Position numbers and translations under genes: made by a program
Notes under the pieces: generated by a model
Told to the model about the DNA's origin: nothing
Database searches by the model: none
The model's input: only the letters and a program-made list of their open reading frames with translations
DNA from: an uncultured Lachnospiraceae bacterium
Lineage (GTDB): Bacteria > Bacillota > Clostridia > Lachnospirales > Lachnospiraceae
Length of the DNA: 64,000 nt
Reading direction: 5' to 3'
Assembly (NCBI GenBank): GCA_946182825.1
Contig: CAMGZH010000004.1
Location: 1 to 64,000 of the forward strand
Part shown: positions 63,078 to 64,000 of the stretch, piece after piece
Layout: each line of letters begins with the position of its first letter
How positions within the stretch are numbered: the stretch's first letter is position 1

Positions 63078-64000
63078 TTATTGTGTGTTTTTATTAATGT
63101 ATTCACTCCTGTATTTAGAATACAGGATTCTCTGACTGGTGTACAGTCCATAATACCCTGAAACGGTATAACTGATAGCGCAGGCAAGTAGTGCGTAAGG
63201 AGCAATGGAAAAACCAAACAGCTCGATACAGATGATAAAGGCAGAAAGGGGGGCATTTGTAACGCCGCAGAAGATAGCGCCCATACCAATGGCTGCACAG
63301 AGTGCAGGCGAAAACCCGGTGAGGTTGCCAAAGAGGCAGCCAAAGGAAGCTCCGATGAAGAAGGAAGGCACGATTTCACCGCCCTTGTAACCGGCTGTGA
63401 TACTAAGTACTGTAAACAGGATCTTCCATAAGAAACCAAAGGTCTTCTCCTCCTTGTTCAGGCAGGCAATGATGTAATCCACTCCGGCACCGTTATAGGT
63501 CTGGTCCCCGATGAGAAAGGTCAAAAGCAGGACACAACCGCCGCACACCATGGCTCGGATATATGGGTTCTTGAAGTATTTCTTACCGAGGCCCTCTCCG
63601 AGGTGGAGACTCAGGCAAAACAGCATGGACACCAGTCCGCAAAGGGTGGCCAGCAAAGCGATCCAGAGTGCTGATTGGATGCGAAAAGCCGGAAGTGCGC
63701 CGATATCATAGTGCTGTGACGGAGCCTTAAGCATAAGGGCAACGGCGCGGGCTGTGAAGGAAGCAAGGACCGTGGGCAAAAAAGCGTTGTAATTGATCTG
63801 TCCCACAACCACTACCTCCAGAGCAAATACTGCGGCTGCCATGGGGGTTCCAAACAGTGCTGAGAAGGAAGCTGCCATTCCAACCATGATCATGGTGCTT
63901 TTGCCCTTGGAGGAGATATGGAAGAGTTTTCCGATATTCTCTCCAAGAGATCCTCCAAGCTGGAGAGCAGCCCCCTCCCGGCCGACGGAAGCGCCCACAA
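63078..64000 (-). CDS. ClC-type chloride channel/transporter, truncated by the window edge
   Basis: The reading frame runs from the window end to 63078 with no start in the window. It keeps the gating-type motif GREGAALQLGGSLGEN, so the upstream part with the N-terminal helices is missing here. About nine helices follow, with the C-terminal pattern GAIFCGVTNAPLSAFIICIE typical of the family. No CBS domain is present. ClC proteins carry Cl- (as channels or Cl-/H+ antiporters); the gating Glu suggests a transporter-like cycle. Confidence 0.9.
   Translation of the reverse strand, partial: VGASVGREGAALQLGGSLGENIGKLFHISSKGKSTMIMVGMAASFSALFGTPMAAAVFALEVVVVGQINYNAFLPTVLASFTARAVALMLKAPSQHYDIGALPAFRIQSALWIALLATLCGLVSMLFCLSLHLGEGLGKKYFKNPYIRAMVCGGCVLLLTFLIGDQTYNGAGVDYIIACLNKEEKTFGFLWKILFTVLSITAGYKGGEIVPSFFIGASFGCLFGNLTGFSPALCAAIGMGAIFCGVTNAPLSAFIICIELFGFSIAPYALLACAISYTVSGYYGLYTSQRILYSKYRSEYINKNTQ

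Overview
The window looks like a chromosomal segment of an anaerobic, low-to-mid GC Firmicute, most likely a Lachnospiraceae-type clostridium. The support is the gene order rho-rpmE-DUF1385-prmC-prfA, recA-recX-rny, a sufCBDSU operon with sufU rather than iscU, addB-addA, a DUF4364 protein, a DUF6465 Lys/Ala-rich protein, a giant 2-hydroxyacyl-CoA dehydratase activase fusion, AGGAGG-type ribosome binding sites and TTGACA/TATAAT-type promoters. No rRNA, tRNA, CRISPR array, insertion sequence or prophage was seen. The species cannot be told from the sequence.

Layout. (1) 1-4649 is accessory and visibly more A+T-rich: the tail of an unknown gene, two overlapping paralogous lipoprotein-like genes on the minus strand (one frameshifted in a homopolymer), and a four-gene ABC exporter operon. 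(2) 4597-11765 holds a MATE exporter whose 3' end overlaps the ABC operon, a two-domain polyphosphate:AMP phosphotransferase, two small cell-surface proteins on either side of a regulatory region, a lipoprotein GH5 glucanase, and a module of a membrane protein, an XRE regulator and a 52-residue membrane protein. (3) 11885-20870 is core metabolism and translation: leuC-leuD, malic enzyme and DUF4364, rho, rpmE, DUF1385, prmC and prfA. (4) 21010-38584 carries prfC, recA-recX, rny, the SUF Fe-S operon and addB-addA. (5) 38699-42812 has a PrsA-like foldase, a histone-H1-like protein and htpG. (6) 42935-64000 has the dehydratase activase fusion, an acyltransferase, a rhomboid-like protein with a zinc ribbon, glnS, DUF2225, asd, pepT, a decayed AAA-type protein fused by context to topB, a beta-helix protein, an M18 aminopeptidase, a membrane pyrophosphatase, an Fn3-type membrane protein and a truncated ClC channel.

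How the genes work together. Several neighbours form known pairs: PrmC methylates the GGQ glutamine of RF1 encoded directly downstream; RecX modulates RecA from an overlapping gene; SufS-SufU feed SufBCD; AddB carries a predicted 4Fe-4S cluster and follows the SUF operon. Polyphosphate (PAP) and pyrophosphate (HppA) are both used as phosphoryl energy stores. The most notable regulatory observations are divergent malic-enzyme and rho promoters that share one palindromic -35 hexamer, a suf terminator whose 3' arm contains the addB ribosome binding site, tandem recA promoters with a LexA box, and a hairpin element that occurs twice. All functional calls come from reading motifs; none was checked against a database.
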